From Gordonia otitidis NBRC 100426 (GTDB lineage: Bacteria > Actinomycetota > Actinomycetes > Mycobacteriales > Mycobacteriaceae), in the NCBI RefSeq assembly GCF_000248075.1, contig NZ_BAFB01000087.1, positions 1-64,000 of the forward strand: 64,000 nucleotides of DNA, read 5' to 3'. The notes below the pieces were generated by a model that saw only the letters and a list, made by a program, of their open reading frames with translations, searched no databases and was not told the origin of the DNA. Both the position numbers and the translations under genes were made by a program. How positions within the stretch are numbered: position 1 is the stretch's first letter; each line of letters starts with the position of its first letter. This document shows, in pieces, positions 1-9,444 of the stretch.

Positions 1-1778
1 TCCGTCTCGCTCGTGGTGCCTCGCTGTCGGACTTCGCCGACAAGATCGATGCCAACCCGGCGTCGCTGGTCCAGGCGTTGTTCAACCTCGGCGAGATGGT
101 CACGGCCACCGAGTCGGTCAACGACGAGACGCTGGAGCTGCTCGGCTCCGAGATGAACTACACCGTGCAGGTCGTCAGCCCCGAAGATGAGGACCGCGAG
201 CTCCTCGAGAGCTTCGACCTCTCGTACGGCGAGGACGAAGGCGACGAGGAGGATCTCGAACAGCGTCCCCCCGTGGTCACCGTCATGGGTCACGTCGACC
301 ACGGCAAGACCCGCCTGCTCGACACGATCCGTAAGGAGAACGTGCGCGAGGGTGAGGCCGGTGGCATCACCCAGCACATCGGTGCCTACCAGGTCAACAC
401 GCACCTCAACGGTGAGGACCGCCTGATCACCTTCATCGACACCCCTGGTCACGAGGCGTTCACCGCCATGCGTGCCCGTGGTGCGAAGTCGACCGACATC
501 GCGATCCTGGTGGTGGCTGCCGACGACGGCGTCATGCCGCAGACGGTCGAGGCGATCAACCACGCGCAGGCGGCCGACGTGCCGATCGTCGTGGCGGTCA
601 ACAAGATCGACAAGGAAGGCGCTGATCCGTCGAAGATCCGGGGCCAGCTCACCGAGTACGGACTCATCCCCGAGGAGTACGGCGGCGACACCATGTTCGT
701 CGACATCTCGGCCAAGCAGGGCACCAACATCGAGCAGTTGCTCGAAGCGGTGCTGCTGACGGCCGACGCGTCGCTGGATCTGCGCGCCAACCCCGACATG
801 GACGCTCAGGGTGTCGCCATCGAGGCACACCTCGACCGTGGCCGTGGCCCTGTGGCAACGGTGCTCGTCCAGCGCGGAACGCTGCGTGTCGGCGATTCGG
901 TGGTCGCGGGCGACGCCTACGGTCGCGTGCGACGCATGGTCGACGAGCACGGAGACGACGTCAGCGAAGCGCTGCCGTCGCGTCCGGTCCAGGTCATCGG
1001 ATTCACGTCGGTGCCCGGCGCAGGCGACAACCTGCTCGTCGTCGAAGAGGACCGGACCGCTCGACAGATCGCCGACCGCCGCAATGCGCGCAAGCGCAAC
1101 GCGTTGGCCGCGCGGAGTCGCAAGCGGATCAGCCTCGAGGATCTCGATTCGGCGCTGAAGGAAACCAGTCAGCTCAATCTGATTCTCAAGGGCGACAACG
1201 CCGGTACCGTCGAAGCGCTCGAAGAGGCGTTGCTCGGCATCGACATGGGCGACGAGGTCTCGCTGCGCGTCATCGACCGTGGTGTCGGTGGCGTGACGGA
1301 GACCAACGTCAACCTCGCTGCGGCGTCCGACGCGATCATCATCGGGTTCAACGTCCGTGCCGAGGGCAAGGCGACCGAGCTCGCCAACCGCGAGGGCGTC
1401 GACATCCGGTACTACTCGGTGATCTACCAGGCCATCGACGAGATCGAGAGCGCGCTCAAGGGCATGCTCAAGCCGATCTACGAAGAGGTGGAACTCGGCC
1501 GCGCCGAGATCCGCGCGATCTTCAAGAGCTCGAAGGTCGGCAACATCGCCGGTTGCCTGGTGCAGTCCGGTCTGATCCGTCGTAACGCCAAGGCTCGTCT
1601 GCTGCGTGACAACGTCGTCGTCGCCGAGAATCTCACCATCGCATCGCTGCGACGGGAGAAGGACGACGTCACCGAGGTCCGCGAAGGCTACGAATGCGGT
1701 CTCACGCTGACGTACAGCGACATCAAGGTCGACGACGTCATCGAGAGCTATGAGCTGCAGGAGAAGCCGCGCGACTGA
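1..1778 (+). CDS. infB: Translation initiation factor IF-2 (5' end outside window)
   Basis: This is the C-terminal part of IF-2, the GTPase that delivers initiator tRNA to the 30S subunit and promotes subunit joining. The frame is open from base 3 with no start, so the gene begins before the window. The first residues in frame ([16 protein letters not shown]) are the IF2_N region. All G motifs follow: GHVDHGKT (G1), [10 protein letters not shown] (G2), DTPGHEAF (G3), NKID (G4) and SAK (G5). The C1/C2 tRNA-binding region runs to the stop. G1 is followed by R where most homologues have K ([12 protein letters not shown]). It heads the run rbfA-nrnA-dinF, the usual nusA-infB operon tail of Mycobacteriales. 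Identity is certain. Confidence 0.97.
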   Translation, partial: RLARGASLSDFADKIDANPASLVQALFNLGEMVTATESVNDETLELLGSEMNYTVQVVSPEDEDRELLESFDLSYGEDEGDEEDLEQRPPVVTVMGHVDHGKTRLLDTIRKENVREGEAGGITQHIGAYQVNTHLNGEDRLITFIDTPGHEAFTAMRARGAKSTDIAILVVAADDGVMPQTVEAINHAQAADVPIVVAVNKIDKEGADPSKIRGQLTEYGLIPEEYGGDTMFVDISAKQGTNIEQLLEAVLLTADASLDLRANPDMDAQGVAIEAHLDRGRGPVATVLVQRGTLRVGDSVVAGDAYGRVRRMVDEHGDDVSEALPSRPVQVIGFTSVPGAGDNLLVVEEDRTARQIADRRNARKRNALAARSRKRISLEDLDSALKETSQLNLILKGDNAGTVEALEEALLGIDMGDEVSLRVIDRGVGGVTETNVNLAAASDAIIIGFNVRAEGKATELANREGVDIRYYSVIYQAIDEIESALKGMLKPIYEEVELGRAEIRAIFKSSKVGNIAGCLVQSGLIRRNAKARLLRDNVVVAENLTIASLRREKDDVTEVREGYECGLTLTYSDIKVDDVIESYELQEKPRD

Positions 1779-1801
1779 CGCGCGGATCGTCGAACACGCT
1801 C

Positions 1802-1852
1802 CCCTTCCGGGGCCGCAGGGCACCAGTGCCCTGCCGGCCACGGAGGGGGAGT
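1802..1852 (+). other. Strong hairpin in the infB-rbfA gap
   Basis: GGCCGCAGGGCAC at 1811-1823 pairs with GTGCCCTGCCGGCC at 1826-1839 with one bulged C. It is flanked by CTCCCC/GGGGGAG-type complementarity. There is no U-tract. It could be a processing site or a weak attenuator inside the operon; no function is proven. Confidence 0.5.
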
Positions 1853-1897
1853 ACGTTCCTCACAGCCCGCGGTTCGATTCTCGAGGAAGGACACACC

Positions 1898-2356
1898 ATG
1901 GCTGACCCGGCACGGGCACAGCGAATGGCCAAGCGGATCTCGTCGATCGTGGCGTCGTCGATCGCCCACGACATCAAGGACCCGCGGTTGACGTATGTCA
2001 CGATCACCGACACCAAGGTCACCAATGACCTGCACGACGCCACGGTGTTCTACACCGTGATGGGCGAGTCGATCGACTCCGAACCCGACTACGACGCCGC
2101 AGCCGCGGGCCTGGCGAAGGCGACGGGGATTCTGCGGTCGAAGGTCGGGGCCGGGACAGGTGTGCGGTTCACGCCGACGCTGAGCTTCGTCCTCGACACC
2201 GTTCCCGACGCCGCGCGCCACATGGAGGAGCTCGTCGCGCGTGCACGCGCCAACGACGAGCTCGTGGCACGTCAGGCGAAGCAAGCGGAGCCGGCCGGTG
2301 ATGCGGATCCGTATCGGAGCAAGGACTCAGACGTCGAGGACGGTTCACAGGAGTGA
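1898..2356 (+). CDS. rbfA: Ribosome-binding factor A
   Basis: RbfA is a small KH-like protein that binds the 30S subunit and helps 16S rRNA 5'-end maturation, especially in the cold. The 152-residue product starts [14 protein letters not shown] and contains the family signature [15 protein letters not shown] followed by the VFYTVMG strand. The acidic, poorly conserved tail is typical of actinobacteria. I chose ATG 1898 because GAGGAAGG lies 9 nt upstream and the homology begins there; the frame stays open upstream but shows no similarity. The stop overlaps the nrnA start by 4 bp (GTGA), indicating translational coupling. Confidence 0.95.
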   Translation: MADPARAQRMAKRISSIVASSIAHDIKDPRLTYVTITDTKVTNDLHDATVFYTVMGESIDSEPDYDAAAAGLAKATGILRSKVGAGTGVRFTPTLSFVLDTVPDAARHMEELVARARANDELVARQAKQAEPAGDADPYRSKDSDVEDGSQE

Positions 2357-3312
2357 CCACTGCCTCGACTGCGGAGATCGCAGAGGTTCTCGGTGCGGCG
2401 TCGGCGGTCACGATTCTGTGCCACGTGCGGCCCGATGCCGACACCATCGGTAGTGGACTCGCGCTCGGGCTGGCGTTGCACGCTCGGGGTCTCGACGTCG
2501 AGGTCGCATTCCCCGGCCCGGAGAGCCTCCCGGTCGCACTCCGCGGGCTGCCGGGTGCACGTCGGCTGCTCGTCGAGCCGGAGGCAGTGAAAGGTCACGA
2601 CGTCTCCGTGTCGGTCGACGCCGCCGGTCTCGATCGGCTCGGCGGACTGGCGACGGTGTTCGACGGTGCGGCGACGTCGGTCGTCATCGATCACCACGCG
2701 TCCAACCGCGGCTTCGGTGATCTCGACTTCGTCGATGCGCAGGCCGACTGCACCGCTGTACTCGTGCTGCGCATCCTCGACGAACTCGGGTCACCACTCG
2801 ACGCCGACATCGCGACGTGCCTCTACGCGGGGTTGGCCACCGACACCGGCTCGTTCAAGTGGGCACGTCCCGACTCGTTCCGGATCGCGGCCCGGCTACT
2901 CGACAGCGGGGTCGACGGTCGCACGTGGAGTCGTACCCTGTTCGACACACATCCCTTCTCGTGGCTCTCGATGGTCTCGGGTGTGCTCGGGTCGGCGATG
3001 CTGGTGCGCGAAGCCGCCGACGGCGCGGGCCTGGTGTACGCCGTCGTCGACCATGATGCGATGTCGGGGATGAGCTGGGAAGAGTCCGAGAGCATCATCG
3101 ACATCGTGCGTACCACCGCCGATGCCGAGATCGCGGCGGTGTTCAAGGAGATCGAACCGTCCAACTGGACGGTGTCCCTGCGCTCCAAGGAGTCGGTCGA
3201 TCTGATCCCGATCGCGCGTGCCCTCGGCGGCGGCGGACACCGGCATGCCTCCGGGTACAGCGACACAGGTGCCGCGGCGGAGGTCGTCGCACGGCTGGTG
3301 GGGTCGCTCTGA
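2353..3312 (+). CDS. nrnA: DHH/DHHA1 phosphoesterase, NrnA/CnpB type
   Basis: The 319-residue product has both halves of the DHH-DHHA1 family. Motif I is HVRPDAD at residues 24-30, the DHH triplet is at 113-115 (VVIDHHASN), and the DHHA1 signature [10 protein letters not shown] lies near the C-terminus. The family hydrolyses nanoRNA and 3'-phosphoadenosine 5'-phosphate. The orthologue in M. tuberculosis (Rv2837c, CnpB) also degrades c-di-AMP/pApA, so it may couple RNA turnover with dinucleotide signalling. The GTG start overlaps the rbfA stop by 4 bp. The stop overlaps the likely CTG start of the next gene (CTGA). Substrate preference cannot be read from sequence. Confidence 0.93.
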   Translation: MTTASTAEIAEVLGAASAVTILCHVRPDADTIGSGLALGLALHARGLDVEVAFPGPESLPVALRGLPGARRLLVEPEAVKGHDVSVSVDAAGLDRLGGLATVFDGAATSVVIDHHASNRGFGDLDFVDAQADCTAVLVLRILDELGSPLDADIATCLYAGLATDTGSFKWARPDSFRIAARLLDSGVDGRTWSRTLFDTHPFSWLSMVSGVLGSAMLVREAADGAGLVYAVVDHDAMSGMSWEESESIIDIVRTTADAEIAAVFKEIEPSNWTVSLRSKESVDLIPIARALGGGGHRHASGYSDTGAAAEVVARLVGSL

Positions 3313-4689
3313 CGGAGTCCGCGCACGCTGCCGACTCCCAGGCCACCGTCCCGGAGACGGGAGTCCGACGCATCGCCGTGCTCTCGGTGTCGGCGCTGGC
3401 CGTGTTGACCGCGCCGCCGCTGTATCTCCTGCTCGACCTCGCCGTGGTCGGTCGCCTTGGTGGCGACGAACTGGCCGCACTCGGTGTCGGCGCGCTGGTG
3501 CTGTCGGTCATCAGCACCCAACTCACCTTCCTGTCGTACGGCACGACTGCGCGGTCGGCTCGCCGCTTCGGTGCGGGTGACCGTGCCGGTGCGGTGGCAG
3601 AGGGTGTGCAGGCGACATGGATCGCGCTCGGTGTGGGTGCGGTGATCGTCGCCGTGATCTATCCACTCGCGCCGTGGGTGATGCGGCTCATGGTCGGAAG
3701 CTCGGGTCCGGACGCGGCTCACGTGGCCGCGGATGCGGCATCGTGGCTGCGTATCGCGTGCTTCGGTGTGCCGCTCATCCTCGTGTCGATGGCGGGCAAC
3801 GGGTGGATGCGTGGCGTCCAGGAGACTCGACGACCGGTCGTGTACGTCGTGGTCGGGTTGTCGATCGGGGCGGTTTTGTTGGTCGGGTTGGTCCACGGCG
3901 TGTGGTTCTTCCCGCGACTCGGCCTGGCGGGCAGCGCGGTTGCCAATGTCGTCGGACAATCGATCACCGGTCTGCTGTTCGCCGCGCGACTCCTGCGTGA
4001 GGTTTTGCCGGAGGCCGGAAGCCACGCGCTTCGCCCGCGCCGTGATTCGCGCTCAGCTCGTGATGGCGCGCGATCTCGTGACGCGCAGCCTCTCGTTCCA
4101 GGTGTGCTTTCTCTCGGCGGCTGCCGTGGCGGCCCGCTTCGGGGTGGCGGCGGTCGCGGCACACCAGCTGACACTGCAACTCTGGGAGTTCATGTCGCTC
4201 TTTCTCGACTCCGTCGCCATCGCAGCGCAGGCGCTCGTCGGGGCGGCGCTGGGTGCAGGGGCTGTTTCTGCCGCACGCACCGTCGCCCGCAGGGTGACGA
4301 TGGTGTCGGTGATCGCCGCGTCGGTGATGGCGGTGGTGTTCGCGCTGGGCGCGGGCGTGGTGCCGAGACTGTTCACCAGCGACACCCGTGTACTCGACGT
4401 GATCGGCACACCCTGGTGGTTCTTCGTGGCGATGTTGCCGATCGCCGGTGTGGTGTTCGCGCTCGACGGCGTGCTGCTCGGCAGCGGCGACGCCGCCTAT
4501 CTACGGACCGCGACGTTGATCGCCGCGCTCACCGGATTCCTGCCGCTGATCTGGTTGTCGCTGGTCTTCGATTGGGGACTCGCGGGGATCTGGACGGGTC
4601 TCGTGGTCTTCATGGTGATCCGCATGCTGACCGTCGTGTGGCGCATCCGCTCGGGACGGTGGCAGCGGGTCGGTCGCGAGAGCCGCTGA
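3309..4689 (+). pseudogene. dinF: MATE (DinF-type) efflux transporter, interrupted by one frameshift
   Basis: MATE proteins are 12-helix multidrug/cation antiporters. The first half is read in the frame of 3309/3378: PPLYLLLDLAVVGRLGG in helix 1, then six helices to LLREV near 4005. From about 4040 the conserved protein continues in the next frame (VIRAQLVMARDL, then LLGSGDAAYLRTAT) to the stop at 4687-4689. A single one-base excess (or two-base loss) between about 4005 and 4043, in the loop between the two six-helix bundles, explains it. It may be a sequencing error, a recent inactivation or, less likely, programmed frameshifting. The start is uncertain. The first ATG/GTG/TTG is GTG 3378, but a conserved-looking RRIA segment lies before it. 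The only codon available upstream is CTG 3309, overlapping the nrnA stop. Confidence 0.8.
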
Positions 4690-4715
4690 CTCGGCATCTG
4701 GCACGATGGATCCTC

Positions 4716-5708
4716 GTGGCTACACTCTGGGCGATCAGCGATCTTCACGTCGCGCACCGCGGCAACGAGAGCATCGTGGACCAGATCAGACCGTCGGCAT
4801 CCGACGACTGGCTGATCGTCGCCGGTGATGTGTCCGAACGCACCGACGACATCATCGACACGTTGCGCCGACTCAAGGCTCGTTTCGACACGGTGATCTG
4901 GGTACCGGGCAATCACGAGCTCTACACCACGGCCAAGGATCCGCTGCAGATCTTCGGTGTCGCCCGCTACGACTACCTGGTTCAGGCCTGCCGCGACATC
5001 GGCGTCATCACACCCGAGGACATCTACCCGGTGTTCGACGCAGGCGACGGCAGCGAACCTGTCCGTGTGGTGCCGATGTTCCTGCTCTACGACTACACAT
5101 TCCGGCCGGAGGGAACGACGACGGCCCTGCAGGCGCTGGCAGTAGCCCGGGAGCGCAACGTGGTGGCCACCGACGAGTTCCTGCTCTCCGCCGAGCCGTA
5201 CCCGACCCGAGACGCGTGGGGCAGAGCACGGATCGATGCCACCCGCCGTCGGCTCGAAGCACTCGACCCGTCCGAGAAGACCATCCTGATCAATCACTGG
5301 CCGCTGCGACGCGAACCGACCGACGCGCTGTTCTACCCCGAGTTCGCACTCTGGTGCGGCAGTGAGCTCACCGCCGACTGGCACACCCGTTTCAACGCGG
5401 CATGCAGCGTGTACGGGCATCTGCACATCCCGCGCACCACCTGGTACGACGACGTCCGGTTCGAGGAGGTGTCGGTGGGCTACCCGCGGGAGTGGAAACG
5501 ACGGGGACTTCCCGAGCCGCTGCTCCGTCAGATCGCACCGGATCCCGGTGTCCGCGAGAGGGATCTACCCGACCACGGTGCGCGTTTCACACTGCCGCCC
5601 GACTACGCCGAGCGCGCAAGGGAATTCGCCGAACGGGTGGCGCAGCGCCGCGCAGAGCGCTCGGAGTCACAGGTACGGCGCTCGCAGACCCAGGAGGGAA
5701 ATCAGTGA
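4716..5708 (+). CDS. pptH: Calcineurin-like metallophosphoesterase, PptH type
   Basis: The 330-residue product carries the metallophosphoesterase motifs in order: ISDLHVA (D9, H11), AGDVSE, GNHE, NHWPL and GHLH. Its position directly before pptT, overlapping it by 4 bp (GTGA), matches M. tuberculosis Rv2795c. That enzyme, PptH, removes 4'-phosphopantetheine from carrier proteins and so opposes PptT. I infer the same role here from synteny plus family; the sequence alone proves only a binuclear-metal phosphoesterase. GTG 4716 gives the family N-terminus VATLWAISDLH. The upstream frame is open only because it runs through the frameshifted MATE gene. Confidence 0.85.
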   Translation: MATLWAISDLHVAHRGNESIVDQIRPSASDDWLIVAGDVSERTDDIIDTLRRLKARFDTVIWVPGNHELYTTAKDPLQIFGVARYDYLVQACRDIGVITPEDIYPVFDAGDGSEPVRVVPMFLLYDYTFRPEGTTTALQALAVARERNVVATDEFLLSAEPYPTRDAWGRARIDATRRRLEALDPSEKTILINHWPLRREPTDALFYPEFALWCGSELTADWHTRFNAACSVYGHLHIPRTTWYDDVRFEEVSVGYPREWKRRGLPEPLLRQIAPDPGVRERDLPDHGARFTLPPDYAERAREFAERVAQRRAERSESQVRRSQTQEGNQ

Positions 5709-6361
5709 TCGAACGACTCGTCCCGCCCGGTGTGGCCGCAGCCGAGTCCTTCGGCGACCCGCCCGGTCTCGCTCCGATGCCCGCGGAGGAATCGTTGATC
5801 GCGCGCGCGGTGGAGAAGCGGCGTCGCGAATTCATCACCGCGCGCCATTGCGCGCGACAAGCACTCGGCCAGCTCGGCATCGAGCCGACACCGATCATGC
5901 GCGGCGACAAGGGAATGCCCCTGTGGCCCAAGCAGATCGTCGGCAGCTTGACGCACTGTGACGGCTATCGTGCAGCGATCGTCGCCTACGCCATGGGGGT
6001 TCGCTCGCTGGGGATCGACGCGGAACCCCACGACGAACTGCCCGAGGGTGTCCTCGAGCACACCAGCCTGCCCGCCGAGCGTGACGTTCTCGCAACCAGG
6101 CCGGCCGGTCTCCACTGGGACCGGCTCCTGTTCTGCGCCAAGGAAGCGACGTACAAGGCGTGGTTCCCGCTGACCCAACGCTGGCTCGGCTTCGAGGACG
6201 CGCACATCACGTTCGAGCAGACGGGGGAGAACACGGGGACGTTCCGCTCCGAGATCCTGATCGACGGGTCGGTCATCGACGGCGGTACACCGATCACCGA
6301 GTTCTCGGGTCGGTGGCTGGTCGACGACGGCTACATCACCACGACGATCGTGATGAGCTGA
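5705..6361 (+). CDS. pptT: 4'-phosphopantetheinyl transferase PptT
   Basis: The enzyme transfers 4'-phosphopantetheine from coenzyme A to acyl and peptidyl carrier proteins, activating mycolate and siderophore/NRPS synthases. The 218-residue product has the Sfp-type Mg2+ motif GIDAE (D105, E107) and the second motif CAKEATYKAW (144-153). It also has the RREFITARHCAR region typical of the EntD/PptT class. The GTG start at 5705 overlaps the pptH stop, so the attaching and removing enzymes are co-translated. truB follows after 1 nt. Identification is secure. Confidence 0.95.
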   Translation: MIERLVPPGVAAAESFGDPPGLAPMPAEESLIARAVEKRRREFITARHCARQALGQLGIEPTPIMRGDKGMPLWPKQIVGSLTHCDGYRAAIVAYAMGVRSLGIDAEPHDELPEGVLEHTSLPAERDVLATRPAGLHWDRLLFCAKEATYKAWFPLTQRWLGFEDAHITFEQTGENTGTFRSEILIDGSVIDGGTPITEFSGRWLVDDGYITTTIVMS

Positions 6362-6362
6362 C

Positions 6363-7262
6363 GTGGCCGACTCCTCCATCCAGAACGCCGGATTGGTCAT
6401 CGTCGACAAGAACGAGGGCATCACGAGCCACGACGTGGTGTCGCGGTGTCGAAAGCTGTTCGACACCAGGCGGGTTGGTCACGCGGGCACCCTGGATCCG
6501 ATGGCGACCGGCGTGCTCGTCGTCGGCGTCGAGCGGGCGACCAAGCTACTCGGCCTGCTGTCACTGAACACCAAGTCCTACACCGCGACGATCCGACTCG
6601 GCGCCGCCACGGACACGGACGACCGCATGGGTGAGGTCATCTCGCAGTCGGACGCATCGTCGATCACCGACGAGCAGATCGCCGACACCATCGCCACTCT
6701 CACCGGCGACATCGAGCAGGTGCCCGCGAAGGTCAGCGCCATCAAGGTCGACGGTCGGCGGGCGCACGCCCTGGCCAGGACGGGTGAGGAATTCGAGCTC
6801 GCCGCACGGCCGGTCACCGTGTCCCGATTCGACGTGTTGGCTCGGCGGGACGAGGGCACGTTCGTCGACCTCGACGTCGTTGTCGACTGTTCCGCGGGGA
6901 CTTATATCCGTTCGCTGGCACGCGACCTCGGAGACGCACTCGGAACCGGGGGTCACCTGACCGCACTACGTCGAACCGCCGTTGGGCCCTTCACGCTCGA
7001 GCATGCGCGGACCCTCGAACAGCTCGCGGAACATCCGGAGCGCAGTCTCACCATCGACGAAGCCGCGCTGATCTCGTTCCCGCACCGCGACATCGACGAC
7101 GACGAGGCCGAATCCATCAGTCAGGGGCGGTGGCTTACCCCGATCGGCCGCAAAGGCGTCTACGTGGTGGTCGATCCTGCCGGGCAGGCCATCGCTCTCG
7201 TGCAGGAAAAAGGTCGCCGCGCGAGTTCGGTGATGGTCGTTCGGCCTGCGACGCTGAGGTAG
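6363..7262 (+). CDS. truB: tRNA pseudouridine-55 synthase
   Basis: TruB converts U55 of the T-loop to pseudouridine in elongator tRNAs. The 299-residue product shows GHAGTLDPMATG with the catalytic Asp45, the YTATIRLG strand, and CSAGTYIRSLARDLG near the C-terminal half. The GTG start at 6363 is one base after the pptT stop. The gene ends the operon; mntR converges from the opposite strand 26 bp later. Full length for the actinobacterial family. Confidence 0.96.
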   Translation: MADSSIQNAGLVIVDKNEGITSHDVVSRCRKLFDTRRVGHAGTLDPMATGVLVVGVERATKLLGLLSLNTKSYTATIRLGAATDTDDRMGEVISQSDASSITDEQIADTIATLTGDIEQVPAKVSAIKVDGRRAHALARTGEEFELAARPVTVSRFDVLARRDEGTFVDLDVVVDCSAGTYIRSLARDLGDALGTGGHLTALRRTAVGPFTLEHARTLEQLAEHPERSLTIDEAALISFPHRDIDDDEAESISQGRWLTPIGRKGVYVVVDPAGQAIALVQEKGRRASSVMVVRPATLR

Positions 7263-7288
7263 CGCCGGCCGGGTGCCCGCCGCAGCCG

Positions 7289-8044
7289 TCAGTGCACGGC
7301 GACGAGGAAGATCGCCCGGGCTGCGATGTCGCCGAGCACGATCGGTTCCGCGTCGTCGACCGAGATCGAGATCGTCCCGGCGAACGGACGCTTCTCCGTG
7401 ACGCGGACAACGCAGTCCAGGGCGACGCCGAGCTGGTCGAAGTACCGGAGTACCTCGGGGTCGGTGTCGGAGATGCGGGCGATCCGGCCGCCTTCGCCGG
7501 TGTCGAGGTCGGCGAGCGAAAAGGCCTCGGGTGCAGGGACGGAGCCGTCGATGCGGGGGATGGGGTCGCCGTGCGGGTCGCGGTCGGGGTGACCGAGCTT
7601 GGCGTCGAGGCGGGCCATGAACCGATCCGACATGGCGTGCTCGAGGACTTCGGCCTCGTCGTGCACCTCGTCCCAGCCGTAGCCGAGTTCGCGGACGAGG
7701 AAGGTCTCGATCAACCGGTGCCTGCGCACCATCAGGATCGCAGCCACCCGGCCTTCGTCGGTGAGCGTCACCGCGCCGTAGCGTTCGTGCGCGACCAGAC
7801 CCTGGTCGGCGAGCTTGCGGATGGCCTCCGACGCCGTCGACGCCGAGACGCCCATCTTGTCGGCGAGCATCTTGGTCGTGACCTTGACCTCGGCCCACTC
7901 CTGGCTGGTCCAGATGACTTTCAGGTAATCCTGGGTGACCGTGGACAAATCGGTCACCGACGTGTCCGGGACAGGAGTTCCGGAGGCGGGAGTCGGGTGT
8001 CCGGGGTCGGAGGTCGTGGCACCGGCCGCGCGGGTCTGGGGCAT
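7289..8044 (-). CDS. mntR: DtxR-family metal-dependent regulator, MntR type
   Basis: The 251-residue protein has an N-terminal winged helix (TTKMLADKMGVSASTASEAIRKL), a metal-binding/dimerisation domain (RRHRLIETFL and EVLEHAMSD supply His/Glu ligands) and a C-terminal FeoA/SH3-like domain. Position next to ribF matches Rv2788 of M. tuberculosis, named sirR but characterised as the Mn2+-dependent repressor MntR. It probably represses manganese uptake when Mn2+ is high. A TAAGCT hexamer 6 nt before ATG 8044 suggests a leaderless transcript and supports the long start, which gives a Pro/Thr-rich leader of about 30 residues. Choice between Mn and Fe is inferred, not shown. Confidence 0.88.
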   Translation of the reverse strand: MPQTRAAGATTSDPGHPTPASGTPVPDTSVTDLSTVTQDYLKVIWTSQEWAEVKVTTKMLADKMGVSASTASEAIRKLADQGLVAHERYGAVTLTDEGRVAAILMVRRHRLIETFLVRELGYGWDEVHDEAEVLEHAMSDRFMARLDAKLGHPDRDPHGDPIPRIDGSVPAPEAFSLADLDTGEGGRIARISDTDPEVLRYFDQLGVALDCVVRVTEKRPFAGTISISVDDAEPIVLGDIAARAIFLVAVH

Positions 8045-8050
8045 GGATCG

Positions 8051-8056
8051 AGCTTA
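8051..8056 (-). promoter_or_regulatory. -10 hexamer of mntR (leaderless)
   Basis: TAAGCT on the minus strand ends 6 nt before the ATG of mntR, so transcription would begin at or within a base or two of the start codon. Confidence 0.55.
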
Positions 8057-8247
8057 GCGCCGCCTACCCACACCGAGAGTGCTCGCCCGCCGTATCGCGA
8101 CGGTCGTGCGTGCAGACGTCCGGCGCGGCGTATCCGCGTTGCCTCCGCGAACACCGTGATTCATCGTGTCGGTGCGCGCAATTCACCGTCTCGACCCGAT
8201 CGGTTGCCGGACGGGCGCGGGCGCTGGTCCGGCAGCGTCGGTCATCG

Positions 8248-8253
8248 TAGGCT
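8248..8253 (+). promoter_or_regulatory. -10 hexamer of ribF (leaderless)
   Basis: TAGGCT lies 7 nt before GTG 8261. No ribosome binding site is present, consistent with a leaderless mRNA and fixing the ribF start. Confidence 0.55.
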
Positions 8254-8260
8254 TGTCGGC

Positions 8261-9235
8261 GTGTTGCGATGGCGAGGTCTGGAGGAAGTACCCGCGGACT
8301 GGGGCAGGTGTGTGGTCACCATCGGCGTGTTCGACGGTGTCCACCGCGGGCACGCTCAGTTGATCCACGCAGCGACCTCCGCAGCGGCGGAGCGCGGAAT
8401 CCCGTCCGTGTTGATGACCTTCGATCCGCACCCCGCCGAGGTCGTTCGCCCCGGAACTCACCCGCCGCAGTTGACCACCCTCACGCGACGAGCGGAGCTG
8501 GCCGAGGAACTCGGCATCGACGTGTTCTGTGTGATGCCGTTCACGCCCGAGCTCGCCTCACGCTCGCCCAAGGACTTCGCCCACAACGTGCTGGTCGAAA
8601 GCCTGCATGCTGCCGAGGTCGTCGTCGGAGCCAACTTCACGTTCGGCAAGAAGGCCGCCGGGAACGTCGAGAAGCTCACCGAACTCGGTGAGCGGTTCGG
8701 GTTCGAGGTCCAGGCGATCTCACTGTTCGGCGAGCATGCCGTGACCTATTCGTCGACCTACATCCGTTCGTGTGTGGCGGCAGGCGATGTCGAACGCGCA
8801 GCCGAGGCACTCGGGCGGCCGCACCGGGTCGAGGGAGTCGTGGTGCGTGGTGACGGCCGCGGCCGCGAATTGGGTTATCCCACAGCCAATGTCGCGCCAC
8901 CGATGTACGCGGCGATACCTGCCGACGGGGTGTACGCGGCATGGTTCACGGTGCTCGGGCCCGGTCCGGTCGTCGGTCAGGTGATCCCGGGGGAGAGTTA
9001 TCAGGCCGCGGTGTCCGTCGGCACCAATCCGACGTTCTCCGGTCGTACACGGACTGTCGAGGCGTTCGTCCTCGACACGGCCGCGGATCTGTACGGGCAG
9101 CACGTCGCCGTCGACTTCGTCGATCGGATCCGCGGCATGGAGAACTTCGACAGCATCGACGACCTCCTGACGGCCATGGCGGGCGACGTCGACAAGACGC
9201 GCGAGATACTGGCCGTCGGCCACACGGCGTCGTAG
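8261..9235 (+). CDS. ribF: Bifunctional riboflavin kinase / FMN adenylyltransferase
   Basis: RibF phosphorylates riboflavin to FMN and adenylates FMN to FAD. The N-terminal nucleotidyltransferase domain has GVFDGVHRGH (residues 22-31), the HIGH-like motif, and SSTYIR. The C-terminal flavokinase domain has GDGRGRELGYPTANV, with the PTAN motif, and GTNPTF. At 324 residues it is full length. GTG 8261 was chosen because a -10 hexamer sits 7 nt before it and the family N-terminus starts here; the frame is open far upstream without similarity. It is divergent from mntR and upstream of rpsO. Confidence 0.95.
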   Translation: MLRWRGLEEVPADWGRCVVTIGVFDGVHRGHAQLIHAATSAAAERGIPSVLMTFDPHPAEVVRPGTHPPQLTTLTRRAELAEELGIDVFCVMPFTPELASRSPKDFAHNVLVESLHAAEVVVGANFTFGKKAAGNVEKLTELGERFGFEVQAISLFGEHAVTYSSTYIRSCVAAGDVERAAEALGRPHRVEGVVVRGDGRGRELGYPTANVAPPMYAAIPADGVYAAWFTVLGPGPVVGQVIPGESYQAAVSVGTNPTFSGRTRTVEAFVLDTAADLYGQHVAVDFVDRIRGMENFDSIDDLLTAMAGDVDKTREILAVGHTAS

Positions 9236-9284
9236 GCGCAGGCGAGCCGTCGCGGACCTCGTAGGCGCCGGCGAGCCGTCGCGG
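9230..9284 (+). repeat. 26-bp direct repeat, two copies, spanning the ribF stop
   Basis: Two copies (9230-9255 and 9259-9284) differ at one position and are separated by ACC, giving a 29-bp period. The first copy contains the ribF stop codon TAG, so the 3' end of ribF has been locally duplicated. No third copy is seen. Confidence 0.85.
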
Positions 9285-9299
9285 GAGGCTGTTCGTGAT

Positions 9300-9329
9300 T
9301 TGGGTCCGGACCAGCGGAGTTGGTAGCCT
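9300..9329 (+). promoter_or_regulatory. rpsO promoter
   Basis: TTGGGT (9300-9305) and TAGCCT (9324-9329) are separated by 18 nt. The expected start near 9336 leaves a leader of about 110 nt before rpsO, long enough for S15 autoregulation. Confidence 0.5.
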
Positions 9330-9444
9330 GGTGAGTCGGTGCTGCTGCAGTCCGCGGTGGCGCACCGAACCGGTCGAACCGAATCCGGGTGGATTCGACA
9401 CCGGTCACAGATGACGCGGGACTGAAACAACCAGGAGTATCTCC

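Noticed and set aside
3378-5708. One 776-codon frame that looks like a MATE-metallophosphoesterase fusion
   Set aside because: The middle third is out of the MATE frame and meaningless; it is explained by a frameshift in the MATE gene and a separate pptH start at 4716.
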